From Gremmenia infestans (lineage: Eukaryota; Ascomycota; Leotiomycetes; Helotiales; Hamatocanthoscyphaceae), in NCBI GenBank assembly GCA_032629725.1, contig JAFEVB010000022.1, forward strand, positions 1,860,001 to 1,924,000: 64,000 nucleotides of DNA, read 5' to 3'. Under the pieces are notes generated by a model. The model did not search any database and was not told where the DNA came from. It saw only the letters and a program-made list of their open reading frames with translations. Positions 11,570 to 22,720 of the stretch are shown in pieces. The position numbers were made by a program, and so were the translations under genes. Numbering within the stretch: position 1 is the first letter of the stretch; each line of letters starts with the position of its first letter.

Positions 11570-13460
11570 CTAAAGAGCACATCGGAAGCTCGCATTTTCC
11601 CAGTCCGTCTCGTCAACCTCCACTAAAACCTCATCCGTTTGCAAATCAACTGCTCTGACATCCTCAGCGCTGATATAGGTACCCTGCACCTTATCTCAGC
11701 ATTAATTCTCCAGATGCAAATAAACTCTCAATCCGAACAACATAGCTATGGTGATAGCAAGGCAATATATCATAGCTTTATATCCAGTCTAACAGCTGCT
11801 CGTTAGCTGCCAGACACCACAACACAGCTTTAAGAAGGGACACGGGGCTCACTTCGTACCGCGGTGCCTCTTTGGCCAAGAAGAACTGCGGTCCAACAAT
11901 GTTCCCAAAACAATATCCGACAAACAGCATGCAGGAAGTGGTCGCTTTCTTCGTGAAGCCGGCGGTGTTGCTCGCGAAAATAGAAAACATGAGTGGCAGT
12001 GATGGACCAACCAACGATAGCATCCACAGTCCAATCAGCCGAGCAAACTTCTTTTCCTGGGGCAGTAGCATGATCACTAGGCCTCCTGCCATGGCGATGA
12101 GCTCCAGGATAGCCATAACAATGAAGCGCGAGTTTAGAAGCCGAGGTGTGGCCGCGGCCACTAGTATCACTCCGACGAGGACAAATACACTGGTAGGCAA
12201 AGTCATCAGGACTGTCTGGGGAGGATTGAACCCGAATCCCTGTATGATGATGGCTGAGAACTCGTAGGGTTTCTTAGCTGGAGATCGGGTATCTTTTGGA
12301 GGGGGGTCAACACGAACAGTAGTGATGCCACCAGCTGGGATGCCTGTCACGATGTGGAATATTAGGAACCACCAAGATTTCGGATCTCTGAGGGTCTCGT
12401 AAAATTGTTTCTGGCTCCACCTTTTCAGCTGTGATGTACGTTGGAACTTTCGCGGTCTCAAGGCCGCAAAGGACTTTTCTGATGGGGACAGGAAGTACGC
12501 GGTTTCGGGTTTGTCTGGCAGGAGAAACCATACCAATACGACCTATGTAATGGTCATCGCTCCAAGGAGGAGGAAGAGGCGCTGTATAATGGCAGTCAGG
12601 ATTGTTTATGCGTAAGAACAATAATATGCTCATAGAAAGCTTACTCTGAATTTGGTTAGAGGGCCGTGGTATCGTAGTATCCCATAACCCATCAGAGACC
12701 CAAGGATACTCATGACACTGTTGCCAGCAAATCAGGAACAATGCCGCGATACATGTTCGCGTGGAATTATACCACATGGACGTTATCAGAGAGAACCCGG
12801 CTGTTATTGGACTTTCTAAAGCTCCCAGAAAGACTCGAAGAATTGTGAGTTCTGTGAAGTTCCGAGCGACGGCATGGAGTGCAAGGGCTCCTCCCCATGC
12901 GATCCTGCGATTTGTCAGCCTTCTGATTAATCTATCTTGCATATAAGAAATAGCGTGGATGGACAGACATGATAATACTAAGGAACTTCCCAAGTGGGAA
13001 TTTGACAAAACACCATACTATCGGGTAGCAAGCGACGAGATATCCGACGTAGAATATGCTGGATGTCCAGTTGTAATCTTCTTCAACCAAAGGCTGTGGC
13101 AATTGTTAGCTAAAAGTCATTTTCTTGAAAGGTGTGTATCATGTACTAGAGATCCACGCAAACCCAAGATAGCTGAGAATGAAAGACTAGTTTTGTCGAG
13201 GAATTGAAGCCCAGTAGCAACTAGTAGGATGGGTAGAAGACTGGCTTGAAGTTAGTTGATCCTTGGCCTCTCGCATAATCGCAACCAAAAAGAACTTACT
13301 GGACATCGATTTTACGAATAATCCTTCTCTCTTCCTCTTGAGTCAATAGCGTTTGAGAGACGTCGTCTGTGCTTGGGGTTCTCTGTGTACACTTTTCAGA
13401 GACCTCATGATTTTGTACGAGGGGCTCTTGCCTGAAATTTTCACCTATATCTAAAGACAT
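11570..13460 (-). pseudogene. Decayed allantoate-permease-family (ACS/DAL5-type) MFS transporter
   Basis: Family features are recognisable throughout. The N-terminus MSLDIGENFRQEP starts at 13460. TM segments include LLPILLVATGLQFLDKTSL and EEDYNWTSSIFYVGYLV, followed by VFLGALESPITAGFSLITSMWY, the loop WFLLPDKPETAYFL, the motif KEAPRY and a C-terminal tail containing DKVQGTYI and VDLQTDEVL (stop rc 11570-11572). Four lesions interrupt it. There is a +1 shift near 12761-12772, where WYNS must change frame to reach REHVSRH. A TGA occurs at 12732-12734 where the family has Trp, and a TAG at 12543-12545 where Trp is again expected. TAA and TGA occur at 11702-11704 and 11696-11698 where the family has an Arg-rich ENRRRDK. 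Introns around these (for example 12637 down to about 12577, and the APRYE/TGYKA join near 11830) still look functional. Unusual splicing could bypass single lesions but would delete conserved helices. Confidence 0.72.
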
Positions 13461-14302
13461 CTTGAAACTAGCAGCAAAAATCAGCACAAATCCTAGAATC
13501 CAAAAGAAGAAGAATCCAACGACTCGATGTTCATTTTATTATCATTTGTTTCAAGGTATTGCTTTCTAAGAACATTGGTTTCTGCTCAGATGATCACGGT
13601 GCTGGAAAGGAATATTCAACTCCGCTGTGCATCTCCGCCTGCTGTGATCTGCAAAAGAGCAAGTTGAAGTCTAGAGAATGGTAGACATTGATAACAACGC
13701 CGTGTACTAACACCAGCTACCCGGATCTTCAAGATCACTACTCTTGTTCATGCGGAGAAGACTGGCACCACCACTCGAAGAATTTAAACATGACGGGTAA
13801 CCGAGAGGGTATCATGTTAGCACTAGTTGGCAATTGTGGAACTTTACACGAGGATATGCATGAGATGTCTGGATATTGAGTCTCAAGTTTTACTACTTTG
13901 TGACCTGGTGTACCAGTGGAGGTTGGCATTGTGTCTGATAATGATTTATGGCATACTACACAAGAACGCCTTTGGAGACAACGGCGCTGATATCGAGGGA
14001 TGATTCGAGAGTGTCGACTTTTGAGGAGGGATCCCAATCTTCATTTGAAAGAAAGAAATAAATAATCAAATTTTGCGGGATAATAGCAGGAATACCACGT
14101 CATATCCGAGACTTTTGGTTTGGAATATTATCATATAGTAGGTTGTGATATCTGCGTCAATAAAAGTTGGTTTCTGTGCTAAGAGCAAAAGAGTTCATGC
14201 AGAGAGACTTGAAAATTTGAAATTTGAACATAGTATTATTGTTCTCGGAAATCTGACCAGCATTCTGTAAAATGTCCGGCTTGTAGTCCGTGGTCCAACA
14301 AA
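13461..14302. other. Intergenic between the two transporters
   Basis: Contains the upstream flank of the decayed transporter and the 3' flank of the intact one. AT-rich; no gene or RNA recognised. Confidence 0.5.
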
Positions 14303-16079
14303 CTACAACCCATATCTAAAATGCAAGTTAGATTGATCAGTCCGGTCCGTAAAACCCTCCAAGGTCCCCTGCATATCAGCTCCTTCTTCAGTCCTGACGC
14401 CCTCCCCAATCTGCTTATCTCTCCGACGGTTCTCCCACCACATGTATTGCCTCAAAAGCAGTGCAATTGCAAACATCCCGCAGTAGCACACAATCAGTCC
14501 CGTCAAGGCGGAGAAATACCTGGGTGCTTCTCTCGTAAAGAAAATGTTCGCACCAGCAATATTGCCTCCTGCATAGAAGACAAACCACAAACCATTGGAG
14601 AAAGATCGTTTCGTATGGCCGGCGATGTTGGTGGTGAGGAGATTCCAGCAGAGGATCACAGGCGCGCCAACGATGAATTGAAGCCAGGTGCAACCAACAA
14701 GCGTCCATCGGTGATCAAGAGATGTAAGTCGGATACCTAAAAGACCACCAAGTGGTGGCAGGCAAATGATCGCTAATATAATGCAGCGAGAGTCTCTAAA
14801 GTAGCCAGCAGCGACGCCACATAGCGGAACGAGAACGAACTCAAAGGCTCCTGTTGGGAGTTGAAGTAGAGTAGCGTAGATACCGGAAAACCCGAAGCCT
14901 TTAATCAGAGCAGACGCAAAGTTGCTAACCCCTCCATTGATGACACCACAAGACAGACCCATGATGGCTAAAGCTAGGACCTTGACATCAAGCACCGCTT
15001 CAAGTGCCTGACTCCACACGAAACTTTTATTCTTGACCCCAATCATATTCTCCGAAATGCGATGGACAGCGATGACTTTCTGCTTGTGCGACAAGAACTT
15101 CGCATTCATAGGACTATCCGGCACAAACCAGAGGAAGACCCAGCACCAGACAAAGTTCAGCAATCCAATGACCAAAAAGATCAGTTTCCAGCTCTTCAGA
15201 CTCGTATTCTCGACATGGCCGAGTCCATAGCCTAGAAGCGCTCCAACCATCGTAGCCATGCCGTTAAATGAAAGGAATACGCACATCCTAATTGGCTGCT
15301 CGGAACGCTTGTAGAACATGGACACGATGCTCATGATTGCGGGGGAGATGCCGGCTTCGAACATGCCGAGGATGAAACGCAGGACGAGGATTCCCGCGTA
15401 GTTCTTGGCCCAGATGTGGCAGATTAGGACAATTGACCAGAGCAGAATCATGCACCCAGTCAATTTTGCTACTGGGAGTCTTTGGATCAGGAGATTGGCA
15501 GGGATAGCCCAAAAGAGGTAGCCGAAGTTGAAAACTGTAGGCTTTTAGTCCCCGTTCGTGTATATGTATAGAGCTTGAAAACTTTGAACTTACTGGCTGC
15601 TGTCCATGCATATTTTTGCCTAAAAAGATGTTAGCTTTGTGTTCGCAATATACCATTATGGAGTATCAATTCGCTTGCGTGAAACCGAGCGATTAAACTC
15701 AGGATATAGATTATTTATGCAGCTTACCCAGTGAGCCCCAGATCCTCCTTGAAACTATATGCAGAGGCATAATTCAGTGAAAGTTTATCTAGGAACTGTA
15801 TCATATACGTGATGCAGATCTAACATATATTATTAGCACGTGATAATCCACTTTCCAGAGGGGAGAACTCGCGATTGGCATTATATTCCAGTCTATAAGT
15901 CTTCTAACTCCGGTAGATTCGGCTTCCAGCTCTTCAGAAGTATATTCTTGAACTTCCTGGAAAAGTTGAGCCCCTTGATCGTGGGCATTGTCGGCGAGCT
16001 TGGTTGTGTCACCTATTGAAGTGGCGTGAGAATCCGGGGTAATTCCATCTGGACTATCTGGAGAGTGTGATTTTTCCAT
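14303..16079 (-). CDS. Allantoate-permease-family (ACS) MFS transporter
   Basis: Plasma-membrane anion:cation symporter family member (DAL5/TNA1 type); substrates in the family include allantoate, nicotinate and other carboxylates, so the exact substrate is unknown. Exons 16079-15873, 15819-15728, 15619-15594 (26 bases) and 15534-14303 give 518 residues, the normal size. Visible motifs are the LIDWNIMPI entry to TM1, YMIQFLDKLSLNYASAYSF, RFILGMFEAGISPAIMSIV, WFVPDSPMNAKFLS, NIAGHTKRS and FFTREAPRYFSALTG, plus a hydrophilic tail. The first intron (15820-15872) needs a GC donor (GCGAGT) to restore the family alignment; a short GT alternative would insert seven residues in TM1. No stop or frameshift is seen, in contrast to its neighbour. 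Adjacency to the D-amino-acid oxidase suggests organic-nitrogen uptake, an inference. Confidence 0.88.
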
Positions 16080-16481
16080 GTTAGGGAAAACTCGGACTGA
16101 AATAATATAGTTTTATTACTGAATTTGAGGAAGAGAAAAAGAAAGAGGAATTGATTTTGTGTGTATTGTGAATCCATGTCGGCGTTATGAGCGAGTATTT
16201 GTACATAACCTGGCACGATAAGAGCCTAGACGGCCAATAATTAAGGTCTTGTAAGATAAGAAACCCCTGGGGTCGGAGAGTTTTGGGGTCGGGAATCGAC
16301 GTACAGTAGTACAAATCAAAAAGCAGAAGATCATCCAGACGTCCATTGCCAAAAGTGGGATAGGCTGCAGACGTGACAAAGAACTCCGGCGGGCAACTTT
16401 TGTTGGACACTTAACCTATTTTCTCATGGTGATGACTGTGACTTAACAGATAGGATACCTAGTGCGATGTATTTTGAATTT
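16080..16481. other. Intergenic
   Basis: Promoter side of the intact transporter and 3' flank of the next gene. No feature recognised. Confidence 0.5.
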
Positions 16482-17063
16482 TCAATCCTCGTCAAATACC
16501 GGGTTAGATTTCTTTGTCCTCTTCACAGCAAGAACCTCTTTTCTCTCCACGTCTGGGTCGACTCTCTCTAGCAGTCTCACCACCCACCAATGTCTGTCTC
16601 CCGGATGAACATCGCATCGTAACTTGAGCGTCTCCCAATCTTTCTTCCAAACATTCCAATTGACCATCTCGGGCTCCATTTCCACAAACATCCTGCTCGT
16701 ACTACTGATATCTGGCTGTGGGAAGAAATACCGACTCTCGACCTTCTCAGCACCCTCATAATTTTGACATTCGATGATAGAGTCGGTATCGTGTAGCCAA
16801 CAGTCGATGACCAGAGAGGTAGGGTATTTTCGGACGTATTTTGGGAAGTTGGAAGGGACCTTGATGAGGTCGGTGAAGTACCAGAGACCCCATTCATTAT
16901 TGGTTTTTGGGTCTTTGAAGGGGTAGATCTTGTCACAGCAGAACGGTGGCTCGGCGTGGACAGTGGTTGGGTCGTTTCTGCTGAAGGTTAGCAAGATCGT
17001 GTCGCTGTTTGGGGGAGGTAGTGTATACGTTTCTACCTCGTCCCCTTCCAGATCTTGAGACAT
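16482..17063 (-). CDS. Hypothetical protein, 193 residues
   Basis: Single-exon ORF with a clear ATG (17063), acidic N-terminus (MSQDLEGDEVETYTLPP) and a balanced, globular-looking composition rich in Trp, Asp and Pro (for example NNEWGLWYFTDLIKVP and DVHPGDRHWWVVRLLERV). It ends in a basic/acidic tail (KRTKKSNPVFDED). No signal peptide, TM segment or motif is recognised. The 233 bases between it and the oxidase gene are short and unremarkable. Function unknown. Confidence 0.6.
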   Translation of the reverse strand: MSQDLEGDEVETYTLPPPNSDTILLTFSRNDPTTVHAEPPFCCDKIYPFKDPKTNNEWGLWYFTDLIKVPSNFPKYVRKYPTSLVIDCWLHDTDSIIECQNYEGAEKVESRYFFPQPDISSTSRMFVEMEPEMVNWNVWKKDWETLKLRCDVHPGDRHWWVVRLLERVDPDVERKEVLAVKRTKKSNPVFDED

Positions 17064-17296
17064 CTCTGCTTTCGGACGCTTTGCTATTCTGATGATGTTG
17101 ATTTTTTGTTTTAGGACGAGTGAATTGCAATTTTTTATAAGAAATAGTGTGAGATTGGAATCATTGGATTCACTGTCTCAGGGAGGTGAAAAGCCTTTTA
17201 CTTGCTCATAAAGAACAGTAATTGGATGAGATGATAAATATGAGTGAGCTAGATTGGGGTGACTTATATGCACATTTGTTGGCTTACATGAAAATT

Positions 17297-18340
17297 TTAC
17301 AGCTTTGCTTTGAGGCCAGAATCTTCGATCAGTTCTTTCACTCTTTCAGCCACGCCGAATGAGTAGATATATCCGGCACCTTCGACTCCATAAGCATGGA
17401 CAGCATCACCCTCACGCTCAACTCTCAGTCCGCCCTTTCTCCCAGGTCGGAATCCAACGATATCTGTAACCGTACTGGTGTCTAGACCTTCAAATGCACC
17501 ATTGGTAATTCGATTGACCCTCATCAAGATGTCGCTCTTCAATTCCACATCCACCTCACTATCCAGCCGGTCGCTTTTGATGCCGCCCATGATCACCCCA
17601 CCAGAATTTGCACGAGGTATCACATAAGTGTATTCAGTGCCCTCCTTCATGACCAGTTCATTGAAGTCTGTCTTGACGAACATGGTCTGGCCGCGGACTG
17701 GGCTGACACTCTCGTCGCCAGCGATTACCCTGGCTCCAACGCCAGAAGCATTGACAATGAGCTTCGCCTTCGTAATAACTCTAACCTCATCAAGCGACTT
17801 TATCTCTGCTCGAATAAACTTGACACCTTCGGCGATTAATTTGGCCTTCAACCAAGGTAGCAGCATGGATGGATTCATGGCCAACGCGGTGTATTTTATC
17901 CCGAAGGTCGTTCGTGGAGGAAGTTCCCCGGCAGGAATGACTCGATAGTCTGGCATCAAATTCTTATACCATATCTCAGACTCATCGTAGATTGTGTCAA
18001 AATACTCAGTCATAGGGTAAACCTTTACACCACTTGAGGGGTCATGGTGAGCAAGCGCCCAGTAAAACCGGAAGCAAGCTGTTTGCATGTCCTGCCATAG
18101 CTTGTTTGGGGTTTTCTGAGGGTGAAACACTGCACCGGCCCTATTGAACCATTAGACTCTGACTTGAAATCATATAAAAGTGAGTCTCGAGACGATGACA
18201 AACCATGGACTTGCCCAATCCAGCCCGAGGTCTCCGGGAAGATCCCGTGCCACGATTGTCACTTTGTACTTTGAAGAGAGAACATATGCAGTCGCAAGAC
18301 CTGTTATCCCGGCACCTAATATTCCAATTGACTCTGCCAT
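17297..18340 (-). CDS. D-amino-acid oxidase, peroxisomal
   Basis: FAD enzyme converting D-amino acids to 2-oxo acids, ammonia and hydrogen peroxide. Two exons (18340-18204, 18140-17297; 63-base intron) give 326 residues. The FAD-binding fingerprint ILGAGITGLATAY is at the N-terminus. The family motif LDWASPWAGAVFHP spans the splice junction, VNASGVGAR is central, GFRPGRKGGLRVERE is near the end and HAYGVEGAGYIYSFG is the C-terminal FAD motif. The protein ends in AKL, a type 1 peroxisomal targeting signal, as expected for this family. The ATG at 18340 is chosen because the fingerprint must lie at the very N-terminus; an upstream in-frame ATG would add a non-conserved stretch. The neighbourhood of transporters and GlcNAc genes suggests use of nitrogen from microbial or fungal cell-wall debris (inference). 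Confidence 0.93.
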
Positions 18341-19215
18341 GGTGTTGTTGGTGATCTTATAAGAGCTATGGGAAAAGATGACACTGCCGTCTTTAACCTC
18401 TATCCCACTTTTCAAGATCGATCGAATGGGTGAATCATTGAGCACTTTGAGCTACATCTGCTTTGTGTTTCTGGTGTACGCTGCTTGTGTAAATGCATGT
18501 TGCGTTTTAATGAGAAACATGATATAATTGGGTTGCACGTACAATCTTGGTTGGAAGCTTCGTCTCGTGCACAGAAATGCTGTAGAAGTCAGTCACATGC
18601 AGACCAAACTCGGTAAGTCCGATCTTGTCAGGATAACTTAGTCTTCGGCTTGCATCGATCAACAACCTCACGGACATTCTTTAATCAGCAATGAAAGCAT
18701 GACAGTCAAGAATTGAGCCCCACTGCCAGCAGCCAGCTCATGGCTTGATGTCTTTCAATTACGGCAATCTTGCCTCTTCGAAGGATTTGGTCTGCATATG
18801 CAGCACATCTCATAGCCTCCAGGTAAGCGCCTGGTCGCCATGAGGTCGACCTTGCTTTTTCGTGTTGGTTTAGAACCCCAATGGGACGCTCGTAAGGCAG
18901 CAAGCGGATCTCAGTATTCAGTCCCATACTGAGGTCCAGCACGCGGGCTGCAGGCGTAGCGAAATCACCAACTCGCACGAGCCAATTGGAGCATGGTAGT
19001 CTTCAAACACCAACAGTTGTATATTGGCCCTCAAAATTTGACCTTTTTAGGTTGTAGTCGGGGGGTGGCGCAGGGTAACCTTAGTAGGCTCGCACCTCTT
19101 GTAATTTGAACTTTATTCTTACATTCATTACTTCCAAGACCCCAAACTACGAGCCTCATGAGCATCGCCTTCACCGCTGAAAAACTGGGTAGGCGACTAT
19201 CAGAGATTCGCGGTC
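18341..19215. other. Intergenic between oxidase and GH72-like gene
   Basis: Divergent promoter side for both genes. A 90-residue minus-strand ORF at 18706-18978 is present but unrecognised, and is not called. Confidence 0.5.
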
Positions 19216-21509
19216 ATGGATGACCCCGATGTGGCTGTAGTCACAGTTACTGGGAGTACCAGTGTTGTCACGCTGGAGGCTGCGACACATACTATCGTCC
19301 AAACTAGGACGCCTTCGGTCTTCCCTGACCCGATAGTAATCAAGGTACTCAATTTTCCACGACGTCGAACACTTGACTAACTCTAACACCGAATTTTATA
19401 GGGTAGCAATTTTTTCTACGAAACGAACGGCTCTCAATTCTTTATCCGTGGGGTTGTATATACACCTCCATTGTACACAAACTCTGCCCGAATAAACTAT
19501 GAAGTCGATCCGTTTGATTACCCTGCGTATGACTGCATGAGCGATATCTCCCTACTACTCTCTCTTGGGATCAACACCATCTATCTTCTGGGGCTCCATT
19601 CAGATGGGTCCCACCAATACTGCATGCAAGCTTTCCAAGAGGCTGGAATATATGTCATGGTAGAGTTGACTTTCTATGACGACAGCTTGGCTGCTCAAGG
19701 CCTCCTACTTGGTAATGTTGATGATGATATTGAGGATGATGAAACGCGGCTTTCATGGAATAGTGATTTATATTCCGCGTATTCTGCAACGGTTGGCTCA
19801 TTTGCAAATTACTCGAATGTTCTAGGGTTTATTATTGGTAGAGATATCAGGTTTGATGATACTGGAGGTCGTCTAGGACTGACTGACGGATTGCCATTTG
19901 TTAAAGCTGCAACTCGCGACATCAAGGCGCTTCTCACTTCGAGTCAATATCGACAAATTCCAGTCGGATTCATGGGGAAGAATAATTCCCTCAGCAGTGA
20001 GCTCTCTGCATCCTACTTGAATTGTGGGAATGTGAGCGAGTCTGTTGATTTTTGGGCGCTTGACGTGACATGGTGCGGGAATGAGAACGAGACACAAAGT
20101 TTTGTTCCAATTTACGAGAGCTTTGGGATACCTGTCTTCTTTGGGTCGTATGCCTGTTATTCAAATGAGAGTTACTCAGAAGTTGGCGATCTTTATGCGC
20201 CTCTGATGACTGTAGTGTTCTCGGGTGGCTTTTTATACTCTTGGCAAGGTAAGTGAGAGACTCAATCAGTGTTCTTGAGATCTTCGGGTACTAACAAATA
20301 CATGAAAGATATGATAAATATAACCAACAACCCAGAAAGCGATACAGTGGAAACGACTTCGAATTATACGGCCATGTCCCAGCAGCTTGCCGCTATTTCT
20401 CCATCTCCGACCCAGTCGGGAACATACCAGCCGGCAAATCCTCGACTTGCATCCTGTCCCACTAGTGACAGTGCCTGGAGTGAGTTTATTTGTATAAGCT
20501 ACAGGGTTATTTGCTAAGACTGGCAGTTGCGCTCAAAACATTGGCGCCGACGCCAAATGACGCGCTATGTGACTGCATGTATGCGTCACTCCCTTGTACG
20601 GTGCCGACGAAATGGATAGACAAGACGTTTGATCTCGATAATGTGATCGCTCAGAATTGGACCGCTGTAGTCGGCATCTGGACGAACGGCACAAATGCAA
20701 CGTACGGTGCCTACAGCGTGTGTAGCGATTATCAGAGAGTGTCTTGGGCGATTAGTCAGATATATAACGACCAGATCGCTCTTGGTAAGACGCCTACTTG
20801 CAACAACTTCACCAACGGCTCGCCTCAAAGCCCATCTGCTACAGCCTACACATGTTACACAATGTTAGCCTCGGCGGGGCCTTTGGGTGACCAGGTCGCT
20901 GGGCCGTCTTCAACAGCTCCTACTGGAATAGCCCCCACGGGAAATGCGTACACGGAATCTTCTAACGCCATGACACTCTCTCCTGGGGCGATAGCTGGTA
21001 TTGTCATTCCTGTTATCGTAGTGGTGGCCACTTTGGCCGGATCCGCATTCTTTTGGTGGAAACGAAAAGCGAAAGCCACCCAGAGGAGCCTGAGCCCTAA
21101 CGGCCTTGAGGTTGACACAGGGCAATCTACGAGGATTGAGCTTTCTGGTGACGGCCTGAAGCCGGAGATGTGGACCAACAGGAATACGACGGAGCTTCCT
21201 GCCGCCATCGGGCTGCGAATACCAGGCTCTGAGAATCGGGGATCATATACTTCAGTGGCAAATGAAGAGGGCGACGAGAGTACGGGGGAGGCAGTTGAAC
21301 TCGAGAGCAATGTTAATTGTTCACCATATCTCGATAATAGTCCTGGCGCAAGTCCCAATACCAGCCCCCATCAAGGGTCAATAAGCCCGATGTCCCCACG
21401 CCTCAGCCAGCAGGTTGTATCATCGAGCCCGCGTATCACAGAGATCGACGCAGAGTTCGCTATGAATCATGAGTATCGAGAGAGTAGCCACCCATCGCAA
21501 GCTCCTTGA
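19216..21509 (+). CDS. GH72-like (Gas/Gel) wall protein, catalytic glutamates lost, single TM anchor
   Basis: Four exons (19216-19344, 19402-20248, 20309-20479, 20527-21509) with good branch sites give 709 residues. Residues about 44-320 follow the GH72 beta-1,3-glucanosyltransferase fold: GSNFFYETNGSQFFIRGVVY, LGINTIYLLGLH, CMQAFQEAGIYVMVEL, VLGFIIGRD and PVFFGSYACY. In active GH72 enzymes the acid/base lies in GNE and the nucleophile in SEYG; here these are GRD (Asp191) and GSYA (Ser292). A Cys-rich X8-like module follows (DALCDCMYASLPCTV... and PTCNNF...YTCYTML). Next come a Ser/Thr linker, a TM helix (GIVIPVIVVVATLAGSAFFWW) and a roughly 150-residue Ser/Pro/Glu-rich cytoplasmic tail where a GPI signal would be usual. 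No N-terminal signal peptide is visible from this start, so an upstream signal exon may be missing. Probably a non-catalytic glucan binder or sensor (inference). Confidence 0.82.
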
Positions 21510-22720
21510 TGATGTGGCTGGCGACAGAAAGTTCATAAGAGTGCTTTCGGGTTCAGTCACGTGACTGACGGGGATGGCTAGCCCCAGCAGTATTGTTTCC
21601 CTAGGGAAAGGGGAGTAGTACGGACTTACTCAGGTTCAAAAACACCTCTTGCGGGGAGTGCTTCGATGTTTCATTGCACCTCATTAATTAATCTAGAGGA
21701 TCTGGGTCATAGGGAGTCAACACCTTGAAGTGTCTATATTCGGAAAGCAAACCCTATTTCAAACTCCATTGGAGACTTTTGACATTAGGGAATCGCTCAG
21801 AAGTAATATATACTTTATTAGCCTTCAAGTACGATCTTTGTTTCTTTTATTGAACATTGCTCGAGATTTTTCTTCCCAACTTCTTTCTCCGGACTGAACA
21901 GCAACTGATTTGATAGCTTCTTACATGTGAAGCTCTCACACACTGGCCCCTTTATAATGGTTTCCCAATCAATAGCTCCGTTGTCTAGGGAATTGATATT
22001 CCTTTCGACTAATGTTATTCATTCGGTGATTCGATTTCGAAAGTTGCTCTTACCCTCTGCTAATGCAGTGGGAACAGGGCATGTAGAAGCTCTGGCTTAT
22101 AAGATGTCCCATCACATTTCCAAAGTATTAGAGCTTTGGCGAGTAGCAACAGCTCCCTCGAATGGCATCCCTTTCCTTCTCCGTAGATCACCTGAGTGGA
22201 TTACAGGTGACAGTGACGAGAAGTTGTCGTTGATGTGATAATTCAGCACGGACCTGATCTTCAGCCAATCTTGTTCTAGCCCCCGAAGCTGGGCGCTTAA
22301 CAGGCTGATCACCAACCAACCACATCGACGACGACGCTTCCTGCATGCTGAGGGGAACATTTTCCATGTCCAGCCACCCCATCACCGTTCAGCACATCTG
22401 CAGGCGCTACCTACAATATTTAGATATCATGCGAGTTCTGGATGGGGCAGCACCGTACCATGTAGGGGCCAATGGCTTGCATGTATTCCCTCCCTACAGA
22501 ATCGTTCTCATGCGCCCCTCCAATGGAAGCTCCCGCTGGCCTGGTACCGCCGCCCACCACAATGCAGCTCCAGACGAACAGTCGGTATATCACCCACAGC
22601 CGCCCCCCTTGAGGTAGCAGAGGCACGTCTCCATGTTCAATCTGTATCACGATACGTTTCGCAGCCTGGCGACGAACCTGAAAATCCACTGATGCTTTCG
22701 TTCTTGCGATAGCAGGAGCA
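21510..22720. other. Intergenic, 1.2 kb
   Basis: No recognised gene; short overlapping ORFs in several frames lack family signatures. Could hold a 5' exon of the next gene. Confidence 0.45.

Noticed and set aside
12732..12790. A cryptic 58-base intron removing the transporter frameshift and TGA
   Set aside because: A phase-compatible GT-AG pair exists, but it would delete the conserved MWY...SWFAGNS loop and still leaves the downstream TAG and tail stops.
11570..13460. RIP as the cause of the transporter stops
   Set aside because: Stops can be explained by C/G to T/A transitions, but the contexts include CpG and GpG rather than mainly CpA/TpG, and flanks are not hypermutated; ordinary decay suffices.
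11570..18340. Extending the GlcNAc cluster to include the transporters and oxidase
   Set aside because: The transporters are allantoate-permease-type, not the sugar-porter type known for GlcNAc (NGT1), and no hexokinase or Ndt80-like regulator is in the window; linkage is noted only as inference.
18706..18978. 90-residue minus-strand ORF between the oxidase and the GH72-like gene
   Set aside because: Composition looks protein-like, but no family, partner exon or splice context is recognised; could be a remnant. Not enough to call.
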